Shown here one piece after another: positions 9,494-17,620 of a stretch of 64,000 nt of DNA; position 1 is the first letter of the stretch, and the number at the start of each line of letters is the position of its first letter. Source of the DNA: Marinobacterium sedimentorum. GTDB lineage: Bacteria; Pseudomonadota; Gammaproteobacteria; Pseudomonadales; Balneatricaceae. The position numbers and the translations under genes are program-made. The stretch spans positions 1-64,000 of the forward strand of contig NZ_JALDYX010000001.1 of NCBI RefSeq assembly GCF_024267675.1, in the 5' to 3' direction. The notes below the pieces were generated by a model. That model had not been told where the DNA came from. It saw only the letters and a program-made list of their open reading frames with translations, and made no database searches.

Positions 9494-10198
9494 ATGACAG
9501 AGGTCGCACTAAATAAAGATGGTAATTTTTCAGCCGGTTCTGATTTCGATATGGAATCGTGGGAACTAATGAAGAAAAATCACGTAGTAGGTGATTTTTC
9601 AATGCTCTGTTGTGGCGCACCTGCAATTCCTAAAACAAGTGCAAATGGATTAAGGTTTTTCTCTCATTACTCTGACGAATGCGCATCAGCTCCCGAGACA
9701 ATATGGCATTTAAATACCAAGGAATCTTTTATAAAAGAACTGAGAAAAAAGTCCATTCAAGCAAAAGATGAGGTCCCCGGTGGACTTAAGAGTGAAAAAT
9801 GGAAAGCTGATATTTATTTTGAATATCAAAATCGAAAAATAGTTTTTGAAGTACAGCACTCCTATCAACACTTAAGCGAATATTTCAAACGCCAGGAGAG
9901 ATATATAAATTCCGGTGTTGAGTGCTATTGGGTACTCTATAAACCACGTTTCATAACGGTTACCAAATCCATTCTTAAATATAGATTAAAAGAGGAATTT
10001 GGTAATGTATTCCCGACAGATCTTAATATAGGCGGGGGACTAGGACAGATTTCAATTTTACCAATAGTATGGTTTGATCCGGAAGATGAACGCCCAATTA
10101 AAGCACCAGGATTTTTCTCTGTTAGTACTAACAATTGGATTGACAGCATACTTAAATCAGAGTTTAGCTATTCTCCATCTGGCTGGAATATTTATTAA
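9494..10198 (+). CDS. CoiA-like predicted nuclease
   Basis: 234-aa protein. The N-terminal part has a CCGAP segment (about 38-42) and a following FSHYSD motif. The central part (about 96-150) contains KADIYFEYQNRKIVFEVQ, an arrangement typical of the CoiA competence-nuclease family: a PD-(D/E)xK-like core with D-x(n)-E-x-Q. It lies 46 bp after the GajB-like gene, on the same strand and with the same AT-rich composition, so it was probably acquired with the pair. CoiA proteins act in DNA uptake in Gram-positive bacteria, but many homologues sit in mobile elements without competence genes. A role as an accessory of the defence locus is possible. Confidence 0.65.
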   Translation: MTEVALNKDGNFSAGSDFDMESWELMKKNHVVGDFSMLCCGAPAIPKTSANGLRFFSHYSDECASAPETIWHLNTKESFIKELRKKSIQAKDEVPGGLKSEKWKADIYFEYQNRKIVFEVQHSYQHLSEYFKRQERYINSGVECYWVLYKPRFITVTKSILKYRLKEEFGNVFPTDLNIGGGLGQISILPIVWFDPEDERPIKAPGFFSVSTNNWIDSILKSEFSYSPSGWNIY

Positions 10199-10291
10199 AG
10201 ACATATACGTATACAACCTTAAACGAAAGCGTTTACCAGCACCTCCAATTGGCTTTTGGATTGAACCCAGATTCTAATGCAGCTTTTACCT

Positions 10292-10675
10292 TTACCGACC
10301 TCGATCCCGGTCATTGTCCTTGCCTCTGGCAAGACGGTGCCGGGTCGCTCTCGTATCACTTTTTCCGTCCCTGACTTGCCGGTAGGGAGTAGACAGCCTG
10401 ACCGGCTGTCCCTCCCGGTATTCTGCTGGTGTCTTGCCGTAAAGTTCCTTGAATTGGGCATTGATCGCCTGTTCCGCCTCATCTTTCGAGATGGAATAGA
10501 CGCTGGACAATGAACCTTTGACGAAGGCATTGGCGTAGACGGAAACAACCGAGACGTCATAGCCCATCTTGTCAAAGTCATGCTCTTTGATGATCTTGGC
10601 CGCCTTCTCGGCCTGCTTTTCGAAAACTGCCTTGTGGTCACTTGGGGTATCAGTTGTGTTTGATGTGCTCGACAT
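10292..10675 (-). CDS. Hypothetical protein downstream of relaxase
   Basis: 127-aa hydrophilic protein with a low-complexity Ser/Thr N-terminus, a helical middle and a very basic tail ending in Arg/Asp repeats. The ATG at 10675 has AGGTGA 7 nt upstream. It follows the relaxase by 44 nt on the same strand, so it is probably the last gene of the mobC-relaxase operon. The basic tail may bind DNA. No family recognised. Confidence 0.7.
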   Translation of the reverse strand: MSSTSNTTDTPSDHKAVFEKQAEKAAKIIKEHDFDKMGYDVSVVSVYANAFVKGSLSSVYSISKDEAEQAINAQFKELYGKTPAEYREGQPVRLSTPYRQVRDGKSDTRATRHRLARGKDNDRDRGR

Positions 10676-10719
10676 AAATCACCTGCCTGACTTAGATGTT
10701 GGGTGCCAGTCTGCACCGG

Positions 10720-12345
10720 CTATAAATCACGGTCCTTGTCGGAATCTCGCCCCTTCCGTCTGAATCGCTGCTGGTCTGACGGCGACCTGGGCTTACTGGA
10801 ACGGGAGTCATTACCGCCGGTTTTGCCGGAGTCCTCGGTATCAGCGACACGCTTGAATTCTTCCGACAACTCGATATCCGGGGTCTTATGGTCCCTCGCC
10901 TGGACAAAGCGTTCTTCCAAAGATTTGTTCTTATGCCGGTTGATCGCCTTGTGCGGCACGGCCTTTCTGCCGGGAGGCGTGAGCGCCAGGTTCAATGCCG
11001 GCATCTGTGACCGGCCACCGCGTGCAAAGACGCGGATTTCCCGTTGCCGCGCTTCCTGTAGTGTTTTCAGCTCCCGCTTATCAACATGATCGAGAGCCTT
11101 TAGCCGACGGTTTATATCCAGAGACTGGAACTCATGGAGCCTGGTCAGTTCGTCCCGTTCCAACCGATGCGTTTCAGCAAGCTCCTTCTTGTCGGCAAGA
11201 TAGGCCCTGATTACCTTCCGGTCCTGATGCTTGTGGATTTTCTTGCGGATCAGACTGATCCCGGTGACTTTCCCGAGGAATGAAGACAGACCGTTCTGAC
11301 GAAACGTCCTACGCTGCCTTTTCAAAGCTGTCAGTGTCTCGGTATGCTTGCCCCGTAACCCGGCGCGCTGCTCTTTCTGTTTCGCCACGAGCGTATCCGC
11401 TTCCTGTCGCTGGCGGGCTTGAAGCTGCTCTTTCTCCTTAGCCAGTTCCATGCGCCGCTCATGCTGCTTCTGCTTGAGCGCTTCGACCTGCTCGTTGCGT
11501 TCTTCGTCCTTGAAATACGCCTCCATCGTCTTCCGGTAGTCGGCGACGAGGGCCTTGGCCTCGGCAACGGTGGGCAGGCTCTCCGGCGGAAAATCATCCT
11601 GAAGCAACTGCCGGATGTCGTTGGTGCGCACGGTCTTGTCATCAATCATCTTCGGCAGGGCATTCATGCCGCCGTAGAAATCAACGAGCACATAGGGCCT
11701 GCGGCCCTTAGCGAGAATGTAACCTTGCTCCGCAAGGGCATGGACAAACGCCTTGGCGTTATCGCTCTGCCGCCAGGCGTCTGTAACCTGCTCCATGCGC
11801 TCTTCGTGACTGATACCGCTCTGGCGTTCCTGCGCCTTCTCGTAAAGGGTAAGCTGATCTTTACCGCTCCCCCCTTCCCTGTGGTAGCCATCGGGAAGCG
11901 ACAGATTATGGGCGCGAGCAAACTGCCTCGTGACCGCCATCAGCTTGTCATGGTCGAAGGCAAGGTGGACGGCCTTTTCCTTCTCGGCGTCGATTTTTGA
12001 CCAGACAACATGGCAGTGCTCGCGCCCTTCCTTGATATGGAAGACGGCAGCACAAGGCTGATCTTCCAGACCCAGCTTTTGCTCAACACGGCCTATGTAA
12101 TCGAGATACTGATCGCGGGTGATGGGTCCTTGCGCCGGATCGGGATTGATCGAAACGCTGTAAAGGTAGTTCTTACATTTGGTGAGCGAGTGCGCCTGGA
12201 CTTCCCATTCGGCGAAAGCGCCATGAAGATCATCGGCCACGGCTCCGCGCACGAAGGCGACTTCGACATATTCGTTCTGATCGGCATTCATCAAGTGGGT
12301 GGCAAGGTCCTGACCTAATCCGCGCTCGCTGGCAAAGGAAATCAT
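10720..12345 (-). CDS. Relaxase/mobilization nuclease (MobP/VirD2-like)
   Basis: 541-aa relaxase. The N-terminal third carries the nuclease: a candidate catalytic Tyr in NEYVEV (about residue 27) and a metal-binding motif HCHVVWSKID (about 111-120), the HxH hallmark of Pfam Relaxase proteins. The region about 190-270 follows a helical linker. Residues about 275-450 are a long coiled coil rich in Glu, Lys, Arg and Gln, and the tail is basic. It should nick oriT and lead the strand into the recipient. Its start overlaps the stop of the MobC-like gene by 4 nt, and a candidate oriT lies about 700 bp upstream of it. I assign MOB-P only tentatively. Confidence 0.85.
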   Translation of the reverse strand: MISFASERGLGQDLATHLMNADQNEYVEVAFVRGAVADDLHGAFAEWEVQAHSLTKCKNYLYSVSINPDPAQGPITRDQYLDYIGRVEQKLGLEDQPCAAVFHIKEGREHCHVVWSKIDAEKEKAVHLAFDHDKLMAVTRQFARAHNLSLPDGYHREGGSGKDQLTLYEKAQERQSGISHEERMEQVTDAWRQSDNAKAFVHALAEQGYILAKGRRPYVLVDFYGGMNALPKMIDDKTVRTNDIRQLLQDDFPPESLPTVAEAKALVADYRKTMEAYFKDEERNEQVEALKQKQHERRMELAKEKEQLQARQRQEADTLVAKQKEQRAGLRGKHTETLTALKRQRRTFRQNGLSSFLGKVTGISLIRKKIHKHQDRKVIRAYLADKKELAETHRLERDELTRLHEFQSLDINRRLKALDHVDKRELKTLQEARQREIRVFARGGRSQMPALNLALTPPGRKAVPHKAINRHKNKSLEERFVQARDHKTPDIELSEEFKRVADTEDSGKTGGNDSRSSKPRSPSDQQRFRRKGRDSDKDRDL

Positions 12346-12692
12346 GACTTCCTCCTCAGCGCCTGCATGATGAGAGTACGGATAACGACCAGTTCGGATT
12401 TGGCTTGTTCGATGGTGTCTACTAGGACTTCCGGATCAGGATGTCCGGCTTTCAGCTCATCCAGAGCCTCTTTGATCTGCGCCGCCTCATGCAGCAGACG
12501 GGCGAGGTCTTTCTTCTGTTCTGGTTGGTTACGGTGTTGTGAGGGAAGGACTTCGCCGAGACAGTGCTTGGTAATAAAGGCCGACGTCGAGAGCCCTGAG
12601 GCCTCGACACGGCGCTCGAACTCCTCCCGCAGATCGACCGGAGGCCGGTAGGAATAAGGAGGCAGTCGTTTTTTCTTGTCTGGCGTATCCAT
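12342..12692 (-). CDS. MobC-like relaxosome accessory protein
   Basis: 116-aa protein. An N-terminal basic stretch is followed by a ribbon-helix-helix-like segment (LREEFERRVEASGLSTSAF) typical of MobC/TraJ-type proteins that bind oriT. The C-terminal half is helical. The relaxase begins within its last codon (ATGA overlap). The ATG at 12692 is preferred since the conserved part follows; an in-frame ATG at 12758 would add 22 residues and neither has a strong Shine-Dalgarno. Confidence 0.75.
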   Translation of the reverse strand: MDTPDKKKRLPPYSYRPPVDLREEFERRVEASGLSTSAFITKHCLGEVLPSQHRNQPEQKKDLARLLHEAAQIKEALDELKAGHPDPEVLVDTIEQAKSELVVIRTLIMQALRRKS

Positions 12693-12787
12693 CCGCTGAC
12701 CATAAGCTGTCCGTGTTGATGACAACCTCACACGTTCCTCGCGCCTGTCGATCCTCATCGCGGGACCAGGTTCACGTCCAGCCCTGG

Positions 12788-12925
12788 CCGATGGGTTTCC
12801 AAAGGGAGAGCGGCAATCTCCTTTTGGTCGGTGTCCAGTGCCGAATTCACTGGTCGAGGGTTGCTAGGGGAGCTGAAGTCCCATAGCCGGATGGGTCCAG
12901 GGAGAGCCGAATCTCCTCTGGTCGG
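12788..12925. repeat. Three iterated hairpin-plus-TGGTCG units upstream of mobC
   Basis: Three times a short inverted repeat surrounds a CCGAAT-like loop and is followed by TGGTCG: arms 12805-12809/12817-12821 then 12825-12831; arms 12835-12840/12848-12853 with 12851-12857; arms 12901-12905/12912-12916 then 12919-12925. The first and third units also share the flanking GATGGGT. They sit between mobC and the candidate oriT, so they may be relaxosome or repressor binding sites. Confidence 0.6.
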
Positions 12926-13048
12926 GATGCAACGACGAAATGTTGCCCATGCTTGCACGCAAACAATATGAAGCAATGCAGCATGGCAATGTCATAGGTG
13001 AATACGTCCACAAGACGGATGAGCCATGACATTCCGAGGGGGGTACGC

Positions 13049-13122
13049 GGGGGACTGGTAAGTCCCCCCGCAAGGTGGGAGTGGTGCAAATAGCGCGAAG
13101 CGGTATTACCACTCACACCTTG
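13049..13122. other. Candidate oriT region
   Basis: Inverted repeats are crowded here, next to the mobC-relaxase operon. A perfect 8-bp pair (13049-13056/13061-13068) is followed directly by a 15-bp pair with one mismatch (13071-13085/13108-13122) enclosing 22 nt. A long inverted repeat beside a nick site is the usual form of MOB-P oriT. The position between divergent mobC and SprT-like genes fits. The nick position cannot be assigned. Confidence 0.55.
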
Positions 13123-13148
13123 TGCTCACTGTCGTTCGCATTTTTCGC

Positions 13149-13213
13149 CTCTACAAATAATTGTAGAGAGCGAGAGGTTAAAAAAGTCTTAACGCCGGTT
13201 CCCGCGTTAAGAC
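13149..13213. repeat. Two perfect hairpins beside candidate oriT
   Basis: First hairpin: 8-bp arms 13149-13156 and 13161-13168, 4-nt loop. Second: 10-bp arms 13186-13195 and 13204-13213, 8-nt spacer. Neither is followed by a T run on either strand, so they are unlikely to be simple terminators. They could be protein binding sites or part of oriT. Confidence 0.7.
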
Positions 13214-13267
13214 ATCTGGCGCAGTATAACCTGCGTTACAGGTCTATACGGATACCGCGAGGTTGGC

Positions 13268-13363
13268 AAGAGGAAGGCTTATAGACAGCCATGAAACCAT
13301 CAAGCATCCCTGCCCCACGGGATGCCTTCAGACCTCTTGTAATGAACATTCCAGACTGGAATG
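13268..13363. promoter_or_regulatory. Nested inverted repeats in leader of SprT-like gene
   Basis: Outer arms 13268-13278 and 13324-13338 (AAGAGG and AAGGC blocks pair), inner arms 13304-13310 and 13319-13325, followed by a separate hairpin 13347-13353/13357-13363. All precede the ATG at 13411. It is smaller and on the opposite strand from the five long palindromes upstream of minus-strand genes. Confidence 0.5.
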
Positions 13364-13410
13364 GACATCCCAAAAAGGCAGGTCCCCCATATTGATCAGG
13401 AGGCCATGCC

Positions 13411-14136
13411 ATGACAGAGAACTCCCCTCCCACCAACATCATCAAGCCGACCAAAGAGACCTATGACCGGCTGCAATATTTGTACGATTACCTGAACCGG
13501 CACCTGTTTGACGGTGAACTTCCCGGCTGTCTGTTGACGTTGCAAAGACGGAAACGGACCTACGGATTTTTCTCCCGAAACCGGTTTACGCGGCAGGATG
13601 GCGAGCGTACCGATGAAATCGCGCTCAACCCTGCCCATTTCAAGGGCCGTTCGAGCGAAGAAGTACTGGCGACCCTTGCCCATGAGATGGTGCACCAGTG
13701 GCAACATCATTACGGGAAGAGCGGTCGCGGTTCCTATCATAATCGCCAGTGGGCAGAGAAAATGAAAAGCATTGGTCTACAGCCCACTGACACTGGAGAA
13801 GAAGGCGGCAAGGAGACAGGCGAGCGTGTCTTCCATTCCATCATCCCCGGCGGGCTTTTTGACAAAGCCGCCACCCGGCTCTCGTCTAAAGGGCTGGAAG
13901 TGCATTGGGTCGAGTTACCGCAGCACGCCAAGCCATCACGCAAGCTTCGGGATAGCGAGGGCGACGAGGAGATCACCAGAAGCGGTGAACGTCTGAAATA
14001 TGTCTGCACGTTTTCACAGTGCGGACAGAGCCTGCGGGGCTGTTCCGGTCAATTACCGCTCTGCCAGGGAAACCACCAGAAAGGAACGCAGCACGAACCG
14101 GCCTTGATGGAACCCGAGCCCTCCTCTCCGGCCTGA
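13411..14136 (+). CDS. SprT-like zinc metallopeptidase domain protein
   Basis: 241-aa protein. The N-terminal half (about 20-120) is a SprT-like domain with the HExxH zinc site in LAHEMVHQWQHHYG (about residue 91) and a preceding LYDYLNRHLFDGELP segment. The C-terminal half has a CTFSQCGQSLRGCSG cluster that could form a zinc ribbon. SprT/Spartan proteins act on DNA-protein crosslinks; on conjugative elements such genes are frequent but their task is unknown. Removal of the covalently bound relaxase after transfer is an inference. AGGAGG lies 8 nt before the ATG. A strong terminator follows. Confidence 0.8.
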   Translation: MTENSPPTNIIKPTKETYDRLQYLYDYLNRHLFDGELPGCLLTLQRRKRTYGFFSRNRFTRQDGERTDEIALNPAHFKGRSSEEVLATLAHEMVHQWQHHYGKSGRGSYHNRQWAEKMKSIGLQPTDTGEEGGKETGERVFHSIIPGGLFDKAATRLSSKGLEVHWVELPQHAKPSRKLRDSEGDEEITRSGERLKYVCTFSQCGQSLRGCSGQLPLCQGNHQKGTQHEPALMEPEPSSPA

Positions 14137-14161
14137 CCGGAACCCTCAATATTCAAGATCA

Positions 14162-14189
14162 CGGGAAGCCCACGGCTTCCCGTTTTTTT
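14162..14189 (+). terminator. Rho-independent terminator after SprT-like gene
   Basis: Perfect 9-bp stem (14162-14170/14174-14182), 3-nt loop, followed by seven T. It is 26 nt after the stop codon at 14136. Confidence 0.92.
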
Positions 14190-14306
14190 GCCTGGTGCCT
14201 GTCAATGTCACGAGGAACGCACGAGGTTCGCTCAATCGCACCTGTATTCCAATAGCTCCATAGCCCTCCGGAATTTGATCCTGAGGTCCGCCAGAGGAGA
14301 CTAAAA

Positions 14307-14483
14307 ATGAGCATCTATGAAGTATTGGAGAACGCGATCCTGACTTTGCAGGAAGAATGCGAAGGGAGCCTGACCTCCCTGACTGAAGGCGCGAAAGCCA
14401 AGTCAGAGATAGCCAGGCGGCACGGCAATCACCGGGCCGAACGGTTCTGGAAAATCATCAGCCGCTACTGCGGATCGCGGTAA
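14307..14483 (+). CDS. Small conserved-looking protein, 58 aa
   Basis: ATG at 14307 with AGAGGAG 8 nt upstream; stop TAA at 14481-14483. The protein is helical and charged with a C-terminal basic segment (RRHGNHRAERFWKIISRYC). It lies between the SprT terminator and a convergent small gene. No family recognised; small size and good ribosome site suggest a real gene. Confidence 0.6.
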   Translation: MSIYEVLENAILTLQEECEGSLTSLTEGAKAKSEIARRHGNHRAERFWKIISRYCGSR

Positions 14484-14529
14484 CAACAAAAATATCCGGG
14501 AGGGCCGCTTGAGCCCTCCCAGACTGGTT

Positions 14530-14739
14530 CTAGCTGACCTCAAAAAGGGTGAATTCACTGACGATCTGGGTGCCGTGAAACTTCACGTATATGCTGCCTT
14601 TCTCATTGCGCCACGCCGCGCCGATCCTCTCGTAAGTAGCTTGCTTTCCGTAGCCGTGCCGGACCTTGGCGATATGGGTGGGCAGGTTGCTTTCATTCTG
14701 CTGTTGTTCAGTTTGTGTATTTTCGTTATCGGTCGTCAT
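14530..14739 (-). CDS. Small hypothetical protein, 69 aa
   Basis: N-terminal Asn/Gln/Glu-rich tail followed by a compact part (THIAKVRHGYGKQ... to FTLFEVS). An AGGAG lies 8 nt upstream of the ATG at 14739. It is preceded by a 151-nt palindromic leader of the same kind as those before radC, ardC and the methyltransferase. That links it to the putative entry-gene set. No known domain. Confidence 0.7.
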   Translation of the reverse strand: MTTDNENTQTEQQQNESNLPTHIAKVRHGYGKQATYERIGAAWRNEKGSIYVKFHGTQIVSEFTLFEVS

Positions 14740-14777
14740 GATCTTTCTCCTGTTTCAATTTGGGCGGCTGGGCTATT

Positions 14778-14928
14778 CCAGCCGTACCCGCCTTAAAGCA
14801 AAGTCTGCAGGTCACGTGTCATGGCAACACGGGAGGGCTGCAACGCAGCCCGAATGGAGCGGGCAAGCCATTGACACGCCGCGCAGCATGACCGGCAGCT
14901 TTGCTAAGGATTACGGGTTATTCGCTGG
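14778..14928 (-). promoter_or_regulatory. Long palindromic leader A (upstream of 69-aa gene)
   Basis: 151-nt imperfect palindrome. Outer blocks GCTGG, CGGGT, AAGG and CTTTGCT near 14778-14803 pair with 14898-14928. Further in, CTGC.GGTC and TGTCA near 14804-14824 pair with 14868-14898. The core is a perfect 7-bp hairpin (14835-14841/14845-14851). It lies 39 nt upstream of the ATG. Unlike leaders B-E, the Shine-Dalgarno is not part of the stem. Confidence 0.6.
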
Positions 14929-15081
14929 GATAAGCCATGCCGCGATGTGTTTGAAACGACGGAGATGAGGACCGTAAAAACTATCGAAAGACACCACTGG
15001 CAACGAGGAAAGCACGAGGTTTGTCACACCAGCCAAGGCTCATGCTGTGCGGTAAAGACACAACTGCATGAGAGGTTTTCC

Positions 15082-16626
15082 ATGGCGAGGCGTACCCATG
15101 AGATTTTCAAGGATATACCGAGAGGTGACACAAGCCGGTATCTGAAGGAGCAATCAGCCCCACGCGCCAGATGGCAATCGCCGGAGAAAATCGCGGCAAG
15201 CCGGATACTGTCCTACAATCCCGCCGATCCGGAAAAGAAGGTTCTGGTCGGAGCGTTCGGTGAAAAGCTGGTCGGGATCGAGGACAACCGACATATCCTG
15301 ACGGTGGCAGGATCACGATCAGGCAAATCGGTTACGGTGATCGCGAACCTCCTTTGCTATCGCGGCTCAGTCCTGGCAACCGACCCCAAAGGAGAGCTCG
15401 CGACGATAACGGCCTCTGCCAGAGCCCGGATGGGCCAGAAAGTCCATGTCCTCGATCCGTTCGGCTATTGCCCTTCTTCGCTTGATGAGTTCAGAGCCGG
15501 ATATAACCCGTTATCTGTCCTGAAGATCACCAGCCCGACAATCATCGAAGATGCCGGATTGATCGCAGAGGCCATCGTCGTTCGCGCACAGGGAAGCCGG
15601 GATGATCACTGGGATGAAAGCGCCCAGAACTTCATCGAGGGCGTTATCCTGCATGTGGCCACTTCACCGGAACACCGGGAGGAGCGGCACCTCGTCACTG
15701 TGCGAGAGCTGATCAAGCAGGCCATGAGGCCGGACCCGGACGCTACCGATGACGAGCCCTTAGCGGCACTGGAGCGCGCCATGCTTGAAAACGCAGCCAA
15801 TCTTGGGCAATGGCCTGGCACTGCCGATATCGGCGGGGCGATTGAGGGGGCCGCACGCGATTTCTACGAAAAGAGCGATCGGGAGCGGGACAGCGTGCTC
15901 TCCGTAGTCCGCCGTCATACGAAGTTCCTGGACTATACCGCCATGCGCCAAACGGTCATGAAACACGATTTTGATCTGGCCGATTTGAAACGCCTTCCGG
16001 AGGGTATGACAGTCTATCTATGCTTTCCGGCCACGCGGATCGAGATGAGCAATCGCTGGCTCAGGATATTTATAAATCAGCTTCTCGACGCGATGGAACG
16101 AGTTAAGGAAAGACCTCCTGCGCCGGTCCTTGCCTGCCTCGATGAATTCCCTGTGCTCGGCTATATGCGCCAACTGGAAAATGCGGTCGGCCAGCTTGCC
16201 TCTTTTGATGTGAAGCTCTGGGTCCTGTTACAGGACTGGAGCCAGGGCAAGGCCTTGTATGGCGAGCGTTGGGAATCCTTCGCCGCCAATGCCGGGATAC
16301 TACAATTCTTCGGTAACAATGATCTGACGACAACAGAGTATATTTCAAAGCGTTTGGGCAAGACCCTTGTCGAAGTCGCAAGACAAGGCGAGGTTGCCCC
16401 GGATAGCCGCGAACACGGTTTGACCGGACGCACGGAAAGCCTTGATCAATATGACCTCATGACACCCGAAGAGATCATGCGGTATTTTGCCCGTAATGAC
16501 AGCCTCAAGCGGCAAATCATCATGTGGACGGGCTACCATCCGATGATCCTGCAACGGGTGGAGTACTTTGATAAGAAAGGCCCTTTCTTCCAACACATCC
16601 AAGGGAGGCTTTTGACAAGCGAATAG
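15082..16626 (+). CDS. VirD4/TraG-type coupling protein without membrane domain
   Basis: 514-aa type IV coupling ATPase. Walker A is VAGSRSGKS (about residue 75) and a typical TDPKGEL follows (about 98). Walker B is LACLDEFPVLG (about 350), followed by the QLASFDVKLWVLLQDWSQ motif of TraG/VirD4 proteins. The usual N-terminal transmembrane pair is absent: the protein begins with a hydrophilic 60-residue segment before the ATPase. The ATG at 15082 follows GAGAGG; the frame is open to 14947 but that part has no ribosome site. It should link the relaxosome to a helper's mating pore. Confidence 0.85.
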   Translation: MARRTHEIFKDIPRGDTSRYLKEQSAPRARWQSPEKIAASRILSYNPADPEKKVLVGAFGEKLVGIEDNRHILTVAGSRSGKSVTVIANLLCYRGSVLATDPKGELATITASARARMGQKVHVLDPFGYCPSSLDEFRAGYNPLSVLKITSPTIIEDAGLIAEAIVVRAQGSRDDHWDESAQNFIEGVILHVATSPEHREERHLVTVRELIKQAMRPDPDATDDEPLAALERAMLENAANLGQWPGTADIGGAIEGAARDFYEKSDRERDSVLSVVRRHTKFLDYTAMRQTVMKHDFDLADLKRLPEGMTVYLCFPATRIEMSNRWLRIFINQLLDAMERVKERPPAPVLACLDEFPVLGYMRQLENAVGQLASFDVKLWVLLQDWSQGKALYGERWESFAANAGILQFFGNNDLTTTEYISKRLGKTLVEVARQGEVAPDSREHGLTGRTESLDQYDLMTPEEIMRYFARNDSLKRQIIMWTGYHPMILQRVEYFDKKGPFFQHIQGRLLTSE

Positions 16627-16629
16627 AGG

Positions 16630-17037
16630 TCAGCGGCTTAAGGTGACACCAAGCTTTTCTGCCTGTTTCACTTCTTTCATACCGAGCAGCCTGCTGACGG
16701 CCACATCGGGTTGATGGCCTCCAAGATAAGCCAATTCAGATGCCAGGCGACCTTGCTTATCTCGTAACAGATAATCAGTTTCGTCTAAAGCAACCAGCGC
16801 ACGTACAGCATGTCGTGCGCCACAGGCAGCAGCCATATGAAGCGGACTAAAGCCGGTTTCATCACTCTGGTAATTTACAGATGCACCCTTATCAAAAGCA
16901 GCCTGTATACGAGCCGGATTACCGCAGCGTATGGCATCCAGAAACTCTTCATTCAACTTTTTTGTAGAGCCCGCAGAATCTACTTGCTTATTAAAATCCA
17001 GCTTACGCCTTCTTTCAAATTCTTCCTTGCTATTCAT
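16630..17037 (-). CDS. Ankyrin-repeat protein 1
   Basis: 135-aa protein with two to three ankyrin repeats: about 40-75 (FLDAIRCGNPARIQAAF), then GFSPLHMAAACGARHAVRAL (about 72-91) and a degenerate third (DKQGRLASELAYLGG). The last 70 residues closely match those of the next gene (17119-17619), so the pair arose by duplication. It ends 4 bp from the convergent coupling-protein gene. ATG at 17037 is preferred to an upstream ATG at 17067. Composition is intermediate. Paired ankyrin proteins are sometimes immunity proteins; no toxin is identified here. Confidence 0.75.
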   Translation of the reverse strand: MNSKEEFERRRKLDFNKQVDSAGSTKKLNEEFLDAIRCGNPARIQAAFDKGASVNYQSDETGFSPLHMAAACGARHAVRALVALDETDYLLRDKQGRLASELAYLGGHQPDVAVSRLLGMKEVKQAEKLGVTLSR

Positions 17038-17118
17038 TTGCCAAATCCATTTTATTACGTAAAACAAAACGTATATTCTTATATGACAAATAGCAAAACC
17101 AGCGCAAGAAAATAATTC

Positions 17119-17619
17119 TTATAACGGGCGCCGAGTTAGTTTTATACCGAGTTTATCAGCTTGTTTCTTTTCCTTAATTCCAAGTAAACGACTAACAGCA
17201 ACATCTGGTGTAGGCCCACACAAATAAGCCAATTCGGAAGCAAGCCTTCCTTTCTTATCACGTAAAAGGTAGTCGCAGTCATCTCGCTTAATCAAAACAC
17301 GCAAGATGTCTCTTGCCCCGCAAGCAGCAGCCATATGCAATATTGTGAAACCTGTTCTATCGGACTGAATGTTTATAGAAAGCCCATGCTCAAGATATAT
17401 ATTAAATAAATCGACCCGCCCCCTCTTAACGATATATAATATTCTATCAATCATCTCCCTCTTCTTTTCCTTAGAGGCTTCTGAATGACTTTCAACATAA
17501 TTACTAAAATAAAAATTCAGACTTTTGCGATGAACTTCGTCAAGACTATCTGACTTTTCTATATGATAATCTGCTAATTTTGTTTTTTTTGGTGGTTTAT
17601 CATCGGCAGGATTTGTCAT
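17119..17619 (-). CDS. Ankyrin-repeat protein 2 (paralogue)
   Basis: 166-aa AT-rich paralogue of the preceding ankyrin gene. It has a Lys/Pro-rich N-terminus, a helical linker, and the shared block GFTILHMAAACGARD (about 104), YLLRDKKGRLASELAYL (about 130) and DVAVSRLLG (about 151). The ATG at 17619 has AGGTGA 8 nt upstream, formed by the last codons of the upstream gene, whose stop lies 2 nt before it. A GTG at 17628 is an alternative start. It is translationally linked to the unknown protein at 17621-18502. Confidence 0.75.
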   Translation of the reverse strand: MTNPADDKPPKKTKLADYHIEKSDSLDEVHRKSLNFYFSNYVESHSEASKEKKREMIDRILYIVKRGRVDLFNIYLEHGLSINIQSDRTGFTILHMAAACGARDILRVLIKRDDCDYLLRDKKGRLASELAYLCGPTPDVAVSRLLGIKEKKQADKLGIKLTRRPL

Positions 17620-17620
17620 A

